This document shows positions 1 through 8,601 of a stretch of DNA of 64,000 bases, piece after piece. The notes beneath the pieces were generated by a model, which saw nothing but the letters and a program-made list of their open reading frames with translations, searched no databases and had not been told where the DNA came from. The stretch covers positions 6,987,404 to 7,051,403 of the forward strand of contig NZ_CP042914.1 of assembly GCF_008065135.1 (NCBI RefSeq). The letters are read 5' to 3'. The DNA comes from Roseimaritima ulvae (GTDB taxonomy: Bacteria > Planctomycetota > Planctomycetia > Pirellulales > Pirellulaceae). Numbering within the stretch: the stretch's first letter is position 1; each line of letters starts with the position of its first letter. A program made the translations under genes and the position numbers.

Positions 1-542
1 TGTGGCGGCGTGGGCGATTGCAACTTGGGATCATGCTCTTGCATCTGAGCCCAGATGTCGTTGCTGACCGTAATCCCGTTGCCGTTGTAGTCCAAGCTGT
101 AAGCCGTGATGATCGGCGCTTTGGTGCCATAGCCAATCGTGGCCCCGATGGGCTGGCCGGCCAACATATGCGCCCCATCCAACTGGCCGTCGATGACGCG
201 GTCTAACAGCACCTTCCAGTTCGACTGCGGTTCGATTTCAACATTCAAACCTTCGTCGTCGAAATAGCCCTTCTCTTTGGCGATCACCAAGGGCGCACAG
301 TCGGTCAGCTTGATAAAACCAAACTTCAGATTCGGCTTTTCGACGACCAATCCCGCAGCCGGTACATCCGTCCAATCACGAGCCTCCTGCGCACCTTTAT
401 CGCCGCTGGCTGTGTTGGCCAGCACCTTCTCGGCCGCCGCCACCAAATCGGCTTCGGTAATCTTCGAGGGCCCGCAACCGAGCATGGTCAGGGCGACCAA
501 TGCCAATGACGAGAGGATCCAGGGACGGCGCGACTGCAGCAT
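1..542 (-). CDS. NrtA/CmpA-type ABC transporter substrate-binding lipoprotein (3' end outside window)
   Basis: The visible 180 residues are the N-terminal part of a periplasmic binding protein of the nitrate/bicarbonate/taurine ABC type. A hydrophobic leader ends in a lipobox (LTMLGC, Cys near residue 23), so the protein should be a membrane-anchored lipoprotein. Residues about 70-160 carry the expected fold signals: [33 protein letters not shown] and [14 protein letters not shown] resemble NrtA/CmpA. The ATG at 540-542 has GGAG seven bases upstream, which supports this start. The C-terminus runs off the left edge. It is divergent from the porin at 1057, which suggests a shared role in taking up a small anion, but the substrate (nitrate, bicarbonate or other) cannot be read from this fragment. 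Confidence 0.8.
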   Translation of the reverse strand, partial: MLQSRRPWILSSLALVALTMLGCGPSKITEADLVAAAEKVLANTASGDKGAQEARDWTDVPAAGLVVEKPNLKFGFIKLTDCAPLVIAKEKGYFDDEGLNVEIEPQSNWKVLLDRVIDGQLDGAHMLAGQPIGATIGYGTKAPIITAYSLDYNGNGITVSNDIWAQMQEHDPKLQSPTPP

Positions 543-1056
543 GAATAGGCTCCGTGGGGAGGCAACACCGCGATCAGGCATCACGGCTCTCAATTGTCAA
601 AATGCCGATATGCAGGTCGTATGCCAAAGGGGCCGCCACACCCGTTTTTGGTGCCGGGCAAAACCGTTCACCCCCCAGAAAGCCAGCGATAAGGCACCTT
701 CCACGCCATAAATATATATTTTTCCTGCATCAATCCAGGCTCGATGGGCCAGCCCACTCGAGCCGACAGAGGGGACAGACTGCGACATTTCTATGCACCC
801 TGCCCATCCAGCAGGCACAATTGCCCGGCGATGTTGCGGGTTGCATGCGTTAATCTTGTAGGGCGGGTGAACCGGTTTGCAACGTCTATAGCTGCCCAGG
901 CGTTGGGCCTGCAGCGGGGGGGACGGCCGCGCCGATGAGAGCCCTACGTGCCGACGGTCCCCGAGTACCGCTGGCGCCCTCGTGCAAACATCCAACCAGC
1001 AGCTGACGGCGGCAACCGCTGGTGCATCCCCATCTCTAACCCAGAGTGTTCGCGCC
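543..1056. other. Divergent intergenic region, promoter-bearing
   Basis: This gap of about 510 bases separates two divergently transcribed genes, so it must hold both promoters. An AT-rich patch around 708-725 (AAATATATATTTTTCC) stands out in GC-rich surroundings and is a plausible promoter or regulator site. I see no clear -35/-10 pair, no tRNA and no convincing ORF. The open frame of 266 codons on the minus strand over 597-1397 is antisense to the porin start and lacks coding character. Confidence 0.4.
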
Positions 1057-2709
1057 ATGTCCTGCATCGCCCGTCGAGCCCCCTTCACCGCTGTTGTGTT
1101 CGCAGCGGCCCTGTTGATGGTCCCCTCTTCTCTCGCCCAAGCGCAGCAGTCGATCGTCGAAGCTGCCGCGGTGAACCCGGCACCGGCCCCGGCGGCCAAT
1201 ACGGAGGTTGAGGGTACAGCGGAGGTTGGGGGTGCAGCGGAGGTTGGGGGTGCAGCGGAGCTTGAGAGTACAGCGGCCCCCGTGCCGCCGCCGGTGCTGG
1301 ACAGCCCCTCGGTGTCCCCGGCTGGGACGTTGCACTGCGGTTGCCACCACCACTGTTGCTGCAGCAAGCAGGACAAGGCGGCCGCGATGGCAGCCATGCG
1401 AGGGGCCTATAAAGGCGTGTTCTATGCGAACGACTACAGCTACCTGAACGACCCTTGTTACGATGGCCCGTCGTTTTGCGGCGACTCGCTCAAAGGCCTG
1501 TGCGACGGCAAGCTGGATCTGGGTGGCGAATTCCGCGTTCGCTACCACGATGAGGACGGCATTCGCAGGGCCGGTCTGACGGGCGTCGATGACAATTTCT
1601 GGCTGACCCGTTATCGGCTGTTTGCCAATTATCGATTCAACGATACGTTCCGCTTCTACGGCGAATATCTGTACGCCGATTCGGCCGGGGAGCGGGTCGA
1701 AAACCGGCCGATCGAAGAGAATCGTGGCGAAGCTCAAAACCTATTCTTGGACATCAAACTGCTCGACGGCGAACACGGCAAATTGATCGGCCGCTTTGGA
1801 CGCCAGGAACTATTATTCGGCGACCAGCGCTTGGTGTCTCCGCTGGACTGGGCCAACACGCGTCGTACCTTCGACGGTTACCGGGGAACCTGGACCAAGG
1901 GCAAATACACCCTGGATGGATTCTACGTCAATCCGCTCAACCGCGACGCCGCTCACGAAGGCCGCTGGGACAGCACCAACGACGACGTCCATTTCTATGG
2001 AGCCTACTTGTCCAACAAAGACCATTGGTTGGGAACGGTGGATCGATACTATCTGGGTCTGACCAACGAAGCCCTGGATTTCGACTATCACACGATCGGA
2101 TCGCGAGTCGTCGGCACGGGCTGGCACAATATTCAATACGTCTATGAAGGCGGCTTCCAGTTCGGCACCAACAGCCCTGGTTTCGGCGATCATGACGCGG
2201 GCTATGCCACGGGCGGCTTGGGCAAAAAACTGTCCATCGCTGGCCACAAGCCCATGCTTTGGTTCTGGTACGACTACGCATCGGGCGGCAATGATTTTCC
2301 CGCTGCCCGCGGCGACGATAGCTTTGACCACCTGTTTCCGTTAGCTCACAAATACCTGGGCTTTATGGATCTGTTCGGCCGTCGCAACATCCATGACCTG
2401 AATGTTCAATACATCATGCCGCTGCACGACAAAGTCAGTCTGTTGCTGTGGTATCACTACTTTATGCTGGACGAAAAAACCACGCCCTACAGCGTCACCA
2501 TGGCTCCTTACAATAACGTCGCCGCGGCGGAAGACCGCGAGCTTGGACACGAGATCGACGTTTTGTTCAACATCACGCTGAACGCTCGCAATAACGTCTT
2601 GCTGGGCTACTCGCACTTCAACGCCGGCGACTACTACGACCTGACGCCGGGCGTGCAGAGCAACGCGGACGCGGACTTCTTCTACTTCCAATACCAATCG
2701 CGTTTCTAG
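1057..2709 (+). CDS. Alginate-export-family outer-membrane porin with Cys/His-rich N-terminal segment
   Basis: Predicted secreted protein of 550 residues. An open frame begins at 982, but the ATG at 1057 starts a typical signal peptide (MSCIARRAPFTAVVFAAALL, cleavage after AQA). Residues about 50-75 come from four 18-base repeats. Next is a Cys/His cluster (HCGCHHHCCCSK) and an acidic, Cys-containing stretch (NDPCYDGPSFCGDS). From about residue 160 to the end the sequence has the alternating aromatic pattern of a beta-barrel (FRVRYHDEDG, FGRQELLFGDQRLVSPLDW, NVQYIMPLHDKVSLLLWYH) typical of the AlgE-like alginate_exp family, and it ends in the outer-membrane signature YFQYQSRF. Planctomycete members need not export alginate; the neighbouring binding protein suggests a small-solute channel. 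The Cys/His cluster could bind metal or form disulphides. Confidence 0.8.
   Translation: MSCIARRAPFTAVVFAAALLMVPSSLAQAQQSIVEAAAVNPAPAPAANTEVEGTAEVGGAAEVGGAAELESTAAPVPPPVLDSPSVSPAGTLHCGCHHHCCCSKQDKAAAMAAMRGAYKGVFYANDYSYLNDPCYDGPSFCGDSLKGLCDGKLDLGGEFRVRYHDEDGIRRAGLTGVDDNFWLTRYRLFANYRFNDTFRFYGEYLYADSAGERVENRPIEENRGEAQNLFLDIKLLDGEHGKLIGRFGRQELLFGDQRLVSPLDWANTRRTFDGYRGTWTKGKYTLDGFYVNPLNRDAAHEGRWDSTNDDVHFYGAYLSNKDHWLGTVDRYYLGLTNEALDFDYHTIGSRVVGTGWHNIQYVYEGGFQFGTNSPGFGDHDAGYATGGLGKKLSIAGHKPMLWFWYDYASGGNDFPAARGDDSFDHLFPLAHKYLGFMDLFGRRNIHDLNVQYIMPLHDKVSLLLWYHYFMLDEKTTPYSVTMAPYNNVAAAEDRELGHEIDVLFNITLNARNNVLLGYSHFNAGDYYDLTPGVQSNADADFFYFQYQSRF
1204..1275 (+). repeat. Four tandem 18-bp repeats inside the porin gene
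   Basis: Four in-frame copies of an 18-mer (GAGGTTGGGGGTGCAGCG and variants) start at 1204, 1222, 1240 and 1258. The middle two are identical and the outer two differ at a few bases. They encode the hexamer EVGGAA and variants, just after the signal peptide, as a flexible linker. Because the unit is a multiple of three, copy number could change without a frameshift. Confidence 0.9.
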
Positions 2710-2746
2710 AACCCGGCGACCAAAAGCCAAATTCTTGCACTCGTCG

Positions 2747-2783
2747 AACCCGCAGTCCATTTTATAAATGGGCTGCGGGTTTT
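2747..2783 (+). terminator. Rho-independent terminator after the porin gene
   Basis: A strong hairpin pairs ACCCGCAGTCCAT with ATGGGCTGCGGGT around a short TTTATAA loop, with one G-T wobble, and is followed by TTTTCGTGTT. It lies about 40 bases after the porin stop codon and 60 bases before the next start. Confidence 0.85.
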
Positions 2784-2843
2784 CGTGTTAAACTACAGCC
2801 CCTGCATGCCGATATCCCCGCCTTACAACGCTCTGAAAACACT

Positions 2844-5800
2844 GTGCACCGAATTGCTTTCTCCTTCGCCTGTCTGTTTGCTTTTGCACTCCCTTGCCTC
2901 GGCGAAACCCTGCGTCATCCCGCCGGACTGCACCAACAATTGTTGGCCGCCGACAGCGCTTACCTAGCGGAGCAGGTTCGCGTGCGGGGCGACGCCCAGC
3001 GTGGGGCGCTGGTGTTTTACAAATCGGCCGCCGCCTGCGTGCTCTGCCATAGCAGCGGCGGCGAACGGTCGCCGCTGGGCCCCAACCTGGCCAAACTCGA
3101 CCCCCAGACCGATATCCCGGCCGTGCTGGACGCGCTGCTGCGGCCCTCCAAGACGATCGCCAAGGGCTACGAAACGCTGACCGTGGTTACGGTCGATGGC
3201 GAAGTCCACCGCGGATTGTTGGTCAGCCAGTCGGATGCCGCCGTCACGCTACGCGATGCCGCGGATCTTACCAACGAGCGGGTGATCGCGAGGGACGACA
3301 TCGAAGTCATGAAGGCGTCGTCGCAATCGATGATGCCCGACGGCCTGATGTCCACGTTGCCCGACCAACGACAGTTTTTGGACTTGGTCGCGTACGTGAC
3401 GGCCGTGGCTCAGGGAGGCCCACCAGCAGCGGAGCGCCTGCAGCCGACGGCGGAACAGTTGAAGGTCCACGACGACTCGGTCGACCTCGATCACGCCGGC
3501 ATTATCAAAGGCCTCGGCCGCCGCGACCTGGAGGCCGGCCAGACGATCTACCACGGCTACTGCGTCGAATGCCACGGCCCCGATGGCAACCGCCCCTCCC
3601 TGCCCACCGCGCGAGCCTTCGGGACTCAAAAACTGCGGTTCGGCGCCGATCCCTACGCGATGTTCATGACCCTCACGCGGGGCAATGGACTGATGGCGCC
3701 GATGTCGCACTTGACGCCCAAAGAACGCTACCAGGTCGTTCATTACATTCGCGAAACCTTCATGCGAAAGTCCAATCCCGGCTACCGCAAACCCGATGCG
3801 GCTTACCTGGCCTCGCTGCCCAAAGGCACCAAAAGCGGAGACGAAGTGCCCATCATCCACCGTGATTTTGGTCCCGCCCTGGCCTCCCAGTTACGCCGCG
3901 ACTTCCCCAGCGTGCTGTCGGTCCACCTGGGCGAGCACACGATCGCGTACAACACCCACACCATGGACCAAGCCGATCTGTGGAGCGGCGACTTTGTGGA
4001 CACCAGCCAAACGCAGCACAACCGCGACCGCGGCGAGGGCACCGTTAACCCCGGCGGAGCTGCGCTCGCAGGTCTGGCCGGCTGGCGGTGGGGACACGAC
4101 GGTGCATTGGACTACCCGCAAACCGGCCTGCTGCCCCGCGGACCGCTGCCGAGCAAATGGTTGCGCTATCGCGGCTACCATCTGCACGGCCGACGCGTGG
4201 TGCTGGACTACAGCATCGACGACCGACCGATTCTGGAAACGCCACTGGCCTCCGCTTCAGGCCTGCCCGGCGTCCGACAGCGTCTCCGCATCGGCGCGGG
4301 CCAAGCCCTGGTGTTGGCCGTGACGCAGCGGCCCGGCGCGAGCGCTGGCGGTGTACTGATCGACACTCAACCGCTGACCGACCGCGGTCCCGCCTCGCAT
4401 GCCGTGGCAGTCGTGGGAACTCGCGGCGCCGACCGCTGGCAGTCATTGTCCGCCGCCGTGGTTCGCGGCGACACCGAGGGGCTGAGCTGGTCGGTCGACG
4501 CCCGCCAACGTCTGGTACTGTCCATTCCCGCCGATACGCAATCCCGCCTGATCGAGATCGAACGGCTGACCGCCACCGATGCCACGACCGCCGCCACCGC
4601 GTTGGACGCCTTGCAAGCCAGTGTCTCGGAGCAAGGGTCCGACGCCGCCATCGAAGATCCAGCGACACTCATCGGCGGCGGGCCGGCGAATTGGCCCGAC
4701 GTGTTGCAGACGACCGGATACCTGGGACTGGAACGCGGTGCGTACGCGCTCGATACGATCACCATTCCCAGTCAGACGCCCTGGAACACCTGGTTCCGCA
4801 CCGCCGCGTTGGACTTTTTCTCCGACGGCCGGATGGCGGTTTCGACTTATGGTGGCGACGTCTGGATCATTTCGGGGATCGATCAGGAGTTGCGGTCGTT
4901 GCGTTGGAAACGCTTCGCCGGTGGCTTATACGAACCGTTGGGGCTGAAGATCGTCGACGATGTGATCTATCTGACTTGCAAAGATCGCGTCACACGCCTG
5001 CACGACCGCAACGCCGACGGGGAAGCCGATTTCTACGAAAGCTTTAGCGCCGACGACGACGTGTCGATTCATTTCCACGCCTTTAATTTTGACCTGCAGC
5101 ACGACGCCGAGGGCAACTTTTATTACGCCAAGGCCGGTCACGGCGCGGACTACGCGCTGCCCGGTGCGATCATTCAGATCTCTCCCGACGGATCACAGCG
5201 ATCCATCTATTGCACCGGATTCCGCTCGCCCAACGGGATGGGAATCCTGCCCGATGGCCGGCTGACCGTCAGCGACAACCAGGGTCAATGGACGCCGGCT
5301 TCGAAAATCAACCTGCTGCGACGCGGCGGCTTTTATGGCTGGGTTCCGAGCTACAACCTGCCTGGCAAATGGGCTCCCGATGGTGGCCGGCTGGACCTGG
5401 ACAGCGTGGTGCCGCCCAAGACCTACGATCCGCCGCTGGTTTCGATGCCGCAAGAATTCGATAACTCCTCCGGAGGCCAACTATGGGTCGACGATCCGCG
5501 TTGGGGTCCGCTGTCAGGGCATCTGCTGCATACCAGTTTCGGCAAAGGCTGGATGTCGTACTTGATGATGCAAGAGGTGGACGGCATGGATCAAGCGGCG
5601 ATTATCAAGCTGCCCTTTGACTGGCAATCCGGCATCATGCGAGCCCGAGTAAATCCGCAAGACGGTCAGGTCTACGCCGTGGGACTGCAAGGCTGGAACG
5701 GAGGCGGCCGCATAGGGCTGCAGGACAAGGGCATCCAAAGGTTGCGATACACGGGCCGGCCGGAGTGGATGGTGACCGACGCCCAAGTCACCGCCGACGG

Positions 5801-6119
5801 ACTGCACCTGCGTTTCACCCAGCCCATCGATGCCGCCTCCGCCGCACTGCCCGACGCGTTTGCGATCCGTCATTGGAACTACCGCTGGCAAGCCTCCTAC
5901 GGCTCGGAAATGTACTCACCGACAACCGACAAGGTGGGACCGGAAACCTTGGATGTCGCCACGGTGCACGTCGATGACGATCGGCAAGGCGTCCGTTTGG
6001 TGATCCCCAAATTGCAGCCCGTCGATCAGTTGCATTTGATCACGAAACTAAAAGACGACGCCGGCGAACCGTTGCTCGAAGAAATCTACTGGACGATCCA
6101 CGCGATCCCATCGGAGTAG
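2844..6119 (+). CDS. Di-haem cytochrome c / beta-propeller dehydrogenase fusion
   Basis: Large secreted protein of 1091 residues. It starts at GTG 2844 directly ahead of a signal peptide (MHRIAFSFACLFAFALPCLG). CVLCH at 65-69 lies in the PVC-type 'haem-binding' domain (SKTIAKGYETLTVVTVDGEV follows). CVECH at 240-244 lies in a second cytochrome c domain with its distal Met region (MAPMSH). Residues about 340-560 form a domain shared with the protein at 48683 (TIAYNTHTMDQADLWSGDF). Residues about 620-1010 form a glucose/sorbosone-dehydrogenase-like beta-propeller (GFRSPNGMGILPDG, SDNQGQW). The likely role is periplasmic oxidation of a sugar-like substrate with electron transfer to the haems. 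It reads as a fusion of what are two adjacent genes at 48683-52776. The substrate is unknown. Confidence 0.8.
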   Translation: MHRIAFSFACLFAFALPCLGETLRHPAGLHQQLLAADSAYLAEQVRVRGDAQRGALVFYKSAAACVLCHSSGGERSPLGPNLAKLDPQTDIPAVLDALLRPSKTIAKGYETLTVVTVDGEVHRGLLVSQSDAAVTLRDAADLTNERVIARDDIEVMKASSQSMMPDGLMSTLPDQRQFLDLVAYVTAVAQGGPPAAERLQPTAEQLKVHDDSVDLDHAGIIKGLGRRDLEAGQTIYHGYCVECHGPDGNRPSLPTARAFGTQKLRFGADPYAMFMTLTRGNGLMAPMSHLTPKERYQVVHYIRETFMRKSNPGYRKPDAAYLASLPKGTKSGDEVPIIHRDFGPALASQLRRDFPSVLSVHLGEHTIAYNTHTMDQADLWSGDFVDTSQTQHNRDRGEGTVNPGGAALAGLAGWRWGHDGALDYPQTGLLPRGPLPSKWLRYRGYHLHGRRVVLDYSIDDRPILETPLASASGLPGVRQRLRIGAGQALVLAVTQRPGASAGGVLIDTQPLTDRGPASHAVAVVGTRGADRWQSLSAAVVRGDTEGLSWSVDARQRLVLSIPADTQSRLIEIERLTATDATTAATALDALQASVSEQGSDAAIEDPATLIGGGPANWPDVLQTTGYLGLERGAYALDTITIPSQTPWNTWFRTAALDFFSDGRMAVSTYGGDVWIISGIDQELRSLRWKRFAGGLYEPLGLKIVDDVIYLTCKDRVTRLHDRNADGEADFYESFSADDDVSIHFHAFNFDLQHDAEGNFYYAKAGHGADYALPGAIIQISPDGSQRSIYCTGFRSPNGMGILPDGRLTVSDNQGQWTPASKINLLRRGGFYGWVPSYNLPGKWAPDGGRLDLDSVVPPKTYDPPLVSMPQEFDNSSGGQLWVDDPRWGPLSGHLLHTSFGKGWMSYLMMQEVDGMDQAAIIKLPFDWQSGIMRARVNPQDGQVYAVGLQGWNGGGRIGLQDKGIQRLRYTGRPEWMVTDAQVTADGLHLRFTQPIDAASAALPDAFAIRHWNYRWQASYGSEMYSPTTDKVGPETLDVATVHVDDDRQGVRLVIPKLQPVDQLHLITKLKDDAGEPLLEEIYWTIHAIPSE

Positions 6120-6426
6120 TTCCCGCCGACGCGCCCGTCCCTCTAGGCTTGCTGGCTGTCAATTTAATCGTTTAACCCGTAGCCGCAGGCGCCGGCGAAT
6201 ACGTTAACCCCAAACAGGGGCCGTCACTCGCACCTCACGCTCCAACGCAGCCATTAAAACGACAGCCTGCTTGCCTCGTCAGGGCGAGATCGCGTAAGGA
6301 TTTTTCCCACTCAAGAATCCGGAGATTTGCACTGCCCGGCAGGGCAGGACACGGCAACAATTAGCTCATCGCTATTGGCCGTGCCAACCTCCCCCCCTCC
6401 CTCCGAAACAACTCCGGAACGACTTT
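6120..6426. repeat. Intergenic region with a degenerate family C terminal-repeat copy
   Basis: There is no gene between the dehydrogenase stop and the BON gene. At about 6168-6200 the sequence GTTTAACCCGTAGCCGCAGG is followed by CGCCGGCG and then a partial inverse (GTTAACCCC). This is the terminal motif of the long repeat family that forms the arrays at 16382 and 19995, here with almost no interior, so it may be a minimal or deleted copy. The remainder shows no feature I can name. Confidence 0.6.
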
Positions 6427-6747
6427 ATGCTTTCTGCTTCCACGGAATTGGAAACTACCTCAACCGCATCCCCTACCACCGCTTTGCTGCCGCTGCCGAC
6501 AGCGGATTCGCCCAGCCGCGAAGCTTCGCCGACCGCCGAAGTTGCAGTGGAAACGGTGATTCAACATCATCTGCGTCGCAGCAGTTACGCCTCGCTGCGT
6601 TCGATTGACTGCCAGGTTTCCGCGGGCACGGCTCGGCTCAGCGGCCAGCTGCCCTCCTTCTTTCTGAAGCAGACCGCGCAGGAAATCGTCCGCCGCATCG
6701 CCGGCGTCGAGCAGGTCCACAACCATCTGGAAGTGATCGAGCACTAG
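6427..6747 (+). CDS. BON-domain protein
   Basis: Small protein of 106 residues. A low-complexity Ser/Thr/Pro N-terminus (about 1-40) precedes one BON domain (residues about 40-105): VETVIQHHLRRSSYASLRSI, CQVSAGTARLSGQLPSFFLK and IAGVEQVHNHLEV match the usual alpha-beta pattern ending in V-x-N-x-L. BON domains bind phospholipid or other surfaces and are common in envelope stress proteins. I see no clear signal peptide, so location is open. GGAA seven bases before the ATG supports the start. It stands alone between convergent neighbours. Confidence 0.75.
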   Translation: MLSASTELETTSTASPTTALLPLPTADSPSREASPTAEVAVETVIQHHLRRSSYASLRSIDCQVSAGTARLSGQLPSFFLKQTAQEIVRRIAGVEQVHNHLEVIEH

Positions 6748-6756
6748 CCGGCAATT

Positions 6757-6798
6757 CGCTCAGGGCGAATCGCTCAGGGCGAATCGCTCAGGGCAGTT
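6757..6798. repeat. Three tandem 14-bp repeats
   Basis: CGCTCAGGGCGAAT occurs at 6757 and 6771, with a diverged third copy at 6785. The array sits between two convergent genes and covers the stop codon of the AhpD-like gene on the minus strand, so the last residues of that protein (IELP) come from repeat sequence. Confidence 0.85.
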
Positions 6799-7303
6799 CG
6801 ATATCCAGGCCGTGATTGACACGGTTGGTGAAATTCGCCAGCGCCACCGTGGCGGCCAACGTCACCAACTGGGTATCGTTCAACGACTCTTTCAGCTTGG
6901 CGACGGTCTGGGCATCGACCGCCGCTGTCTTGGTCAGTTGTTCCGCGTACGCCAGCACGGCTTTTTCTTGGTCATCAAAGGCGTCGCTACCGGCGTAGTC
7001 ATCGATCGCGTTCAACTGTGCGTCGGACGCCCCCGCTTTCTTGGCGGCCTGCTTGTGATAGTGGGAACAATACTCACAGCCGTTGACCTGCGATGATTTG
7101 AAGTAGGCCAGCTCGCGCAGCTTGTCGGGCAGATCGTTTTGGATGCCATCGTTAATCTGCGTGGTGCCGCCGAGCACATCGGGCTGATGAGCAAGGGTGC
7201 TGAAAATATTCAGCGACTGCCCAAACTTTTTCTCAATCGCCGCCAGGATCGGCTGCGCGTCGGCGGGAGCGTCGGATTGCTTGAGAGGTTGAACATGAGG
7301 CAT
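6788..7303 (-). CDS. Carboxymuconolactone decarboxylase / AhpD-like protein
   Basis: Protein of 171 residues without a signal peptide. It is an all-helical AhpD-like protein with the redox pair C76-x-x-C79 followed by H83 (CEYCSHYH), the pattern used by AhpD and related alkylhydroperoxidase-like enzymes for thiol-based peroxide reduction. Helices before and after (LRELAYFKSSQVNG, DQEKAVLAYAEQLTK, LVTLAATVALANFTNRVNHG) fit the CMD family. AAGGA before the ATG supports the start. A cytoplasmic antioxidant role is likely; the true substrate is unknown. Confidence 0.85.
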   Translation of the reverse strand: MPHVQPLKQSDAPADAQPILAAIEKKFGQSLNIFSTLAHQPDVLGGTTQINDGIQNDLPDKLRELAYFKSSQVNGCEYCSHYHKQAAKKAGASDAQLNAIDDYAGSDAFDDQEKAVLAYAEQLTKTAAVDAQTVAKLKESLNDTQLVTLAATVALANFTNRVNHGLDIELP

Positions 7304-7754
7304 GGTAAAACCGGGTCCTTATTGGGTGATGGAAGTATCGAATTCCCTCACAACGGGTGCAAATCCGATGCCGCTGCAGCCAAACAACGTTCATTGGTTC
7401 CCCCACCAGCCTCCCATCATTCGGTTCATCATCATGCGATAGACCGGCTAGAAGACACCGACGAGTAAAGACGCGACCGCCATGTATGACGGCTGTTGGC
7501 AGCTAGCCCCAAACCACGCAGGAGCCACACCTCGCCCAAGAATCACCCGCCCCCCCAACCCAACTTTCCTTACCCCGCAGAATTCGCTACCATCTCCCCA
7601 TAGAGCGGGGAAGCCCGCCCGCCGGTTGGACCAGCATCGCTGGCATGAACCTATGTGCGAGAGTCCGGTTCAAACATGGTCGCTTTGTAATTCGTGTTTC
7701 AGAGCGATACAGGTCATTTGATTTGATTACTTTGGCAAGGAAAGGAACTTCGCA
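7304..7754. other. Intergenic region without a recognised gene
   Basis: About 450 bases lie between the divergent AhpD-like and PEP-CTERM genes. Open frames of 79-109 codons pass through it but show no family resemblance or signal peptide. The stretch 7600-7680 contains several short GC-rich inverted segments and GTGCGAGAGTCCGGTTC, which could be part of a structured RNA, but I cannot assign it. AAGGAAAGGAA at 7737-7747 is the ribosome-binding site of the next gene. Confidence 0.35.
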
Positions 7755-8417
7755 ATGACGCGAACTCTAACTTTTTCGCTTTGGACGTTGTTTATCCTGG
7801 CAGTCGCAACCGAAGCACGAGCGGGAACGATCTACTTAGAAACGATTCCCGCACCAGTAAACGCTGGTTCGACTGGCAATATTTTGAACATCATGATTGA
7901 CCTCGATGCTACAGACATGCCTAGTGAGATAATAAACGGTTATGAATTTGAATTAGAATTCGCCTCAGGCACCGGCATTGATTTGGACTACGGAACGTTT
8001 CGGTCCGATACATTTTCCGACTTACTACCGCGCCCGTTGATCGGTGGTGGAGCTGACCCGACCCCTACGATAACTTCGTTTACGGCATCAGGAACGTTCA
8101 AATTGTCCCCGGGCAGCCCCGATAACCCGGCTCCAGGATCCTATGGTTTGGCCAGTATTTTTTTTGACGTCGACCCGTCCGCAACCAGTGGATTCATAAC
8201 TCCAACATTGTTGACCGGTACACTATTGACCTCCGAGGGTGCTACCTTATTGACATTAGACAGCAGCGACCCCGGTGGGATTACGATCTCGGGCGCTAGC
8301 GGTCCTGGTTCTGGCGGTTCGGTTCCGGAACCGGCTTCTCTTGCGGTTTGGTCGGTCTTGGGTCTGGTCGGTATGGCTCGGGCGCGGCGGCGCAAGAGCA
8401 AATTGGCGGCTGCCTGA
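7755..8417 (+). CDS. PEP-CTERM sorting-domain exported protein
   Basis: Protein of 220 residues with the three parts of an exosortase substrate. It has an N-terminal signal peptide (MTRTLTFSLWTLFILAVATE), a beta-rich cohesin-like middle (VNAGSTGNILNIMIDLDATD, GYEFELEFASG) and a C-terminal tripartite signal: VPEPASLAVW, a hydrophobic helix (VLGLVGMA) and a basic tail (RARRRKSK). Such proteins are cleaved and anchored by an exosortase/archaeosortase-type protease, often with extracellular polysaccharide. A strong AAGGAA site precedes the ATG. No exosortase gene is in the window. Confidence 0.88.
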   Translation: MTRTLTFSLWTLFILAVATEARAGTIYLETIPAPVNAGSTGNILNIMIDLDATDMPSEIINGYEFELEFASGTGIDLDYGTFRSDTFSDLLPRPLIGGGADPTPTITSFTASGTFKLSPGSPDNPAPGSYGLASIFFDVDPSATSGFITPTLLTGTLLTSEGATLLTLDSSDPGGITISGASGPGSGGSVPEPASLAVWSVLGLVGMARARRRKSKLAAA

Positions 8418-8601
8418 TCCGTACGCTCGGAAACCCGCTTTTCAACACTTGCCGACGTCACCATGGCGGCAAGCTGTGGTGGCGTTCAGCGCCCGATGGA
8501 ATTCACAAACCCCGGTTGAATCCACAAATTTGACTTGGGTTTGCTGGCCGAGGACAATGTGGCCGAAACATTCTTTGGACCACACTGTCGGGAAATTTGT
8601 A

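Noticed and set aside
597-1397. 266-codon minus-strand frame
   Set aside because: Antisense to the porin N-terminus and the intergenic region; its runs of Ala, Thr and Trp are the reverse reading of the repeats and the Cys/His cluster.
7600-7690. Possible group II intron or structured RNA fragment (GTGCGAGAGTCCGGTTC)
   Set aside because: Only a short resemblance to domain V-like sequence; no reverse transcriptase and no full domain structure could be traced.
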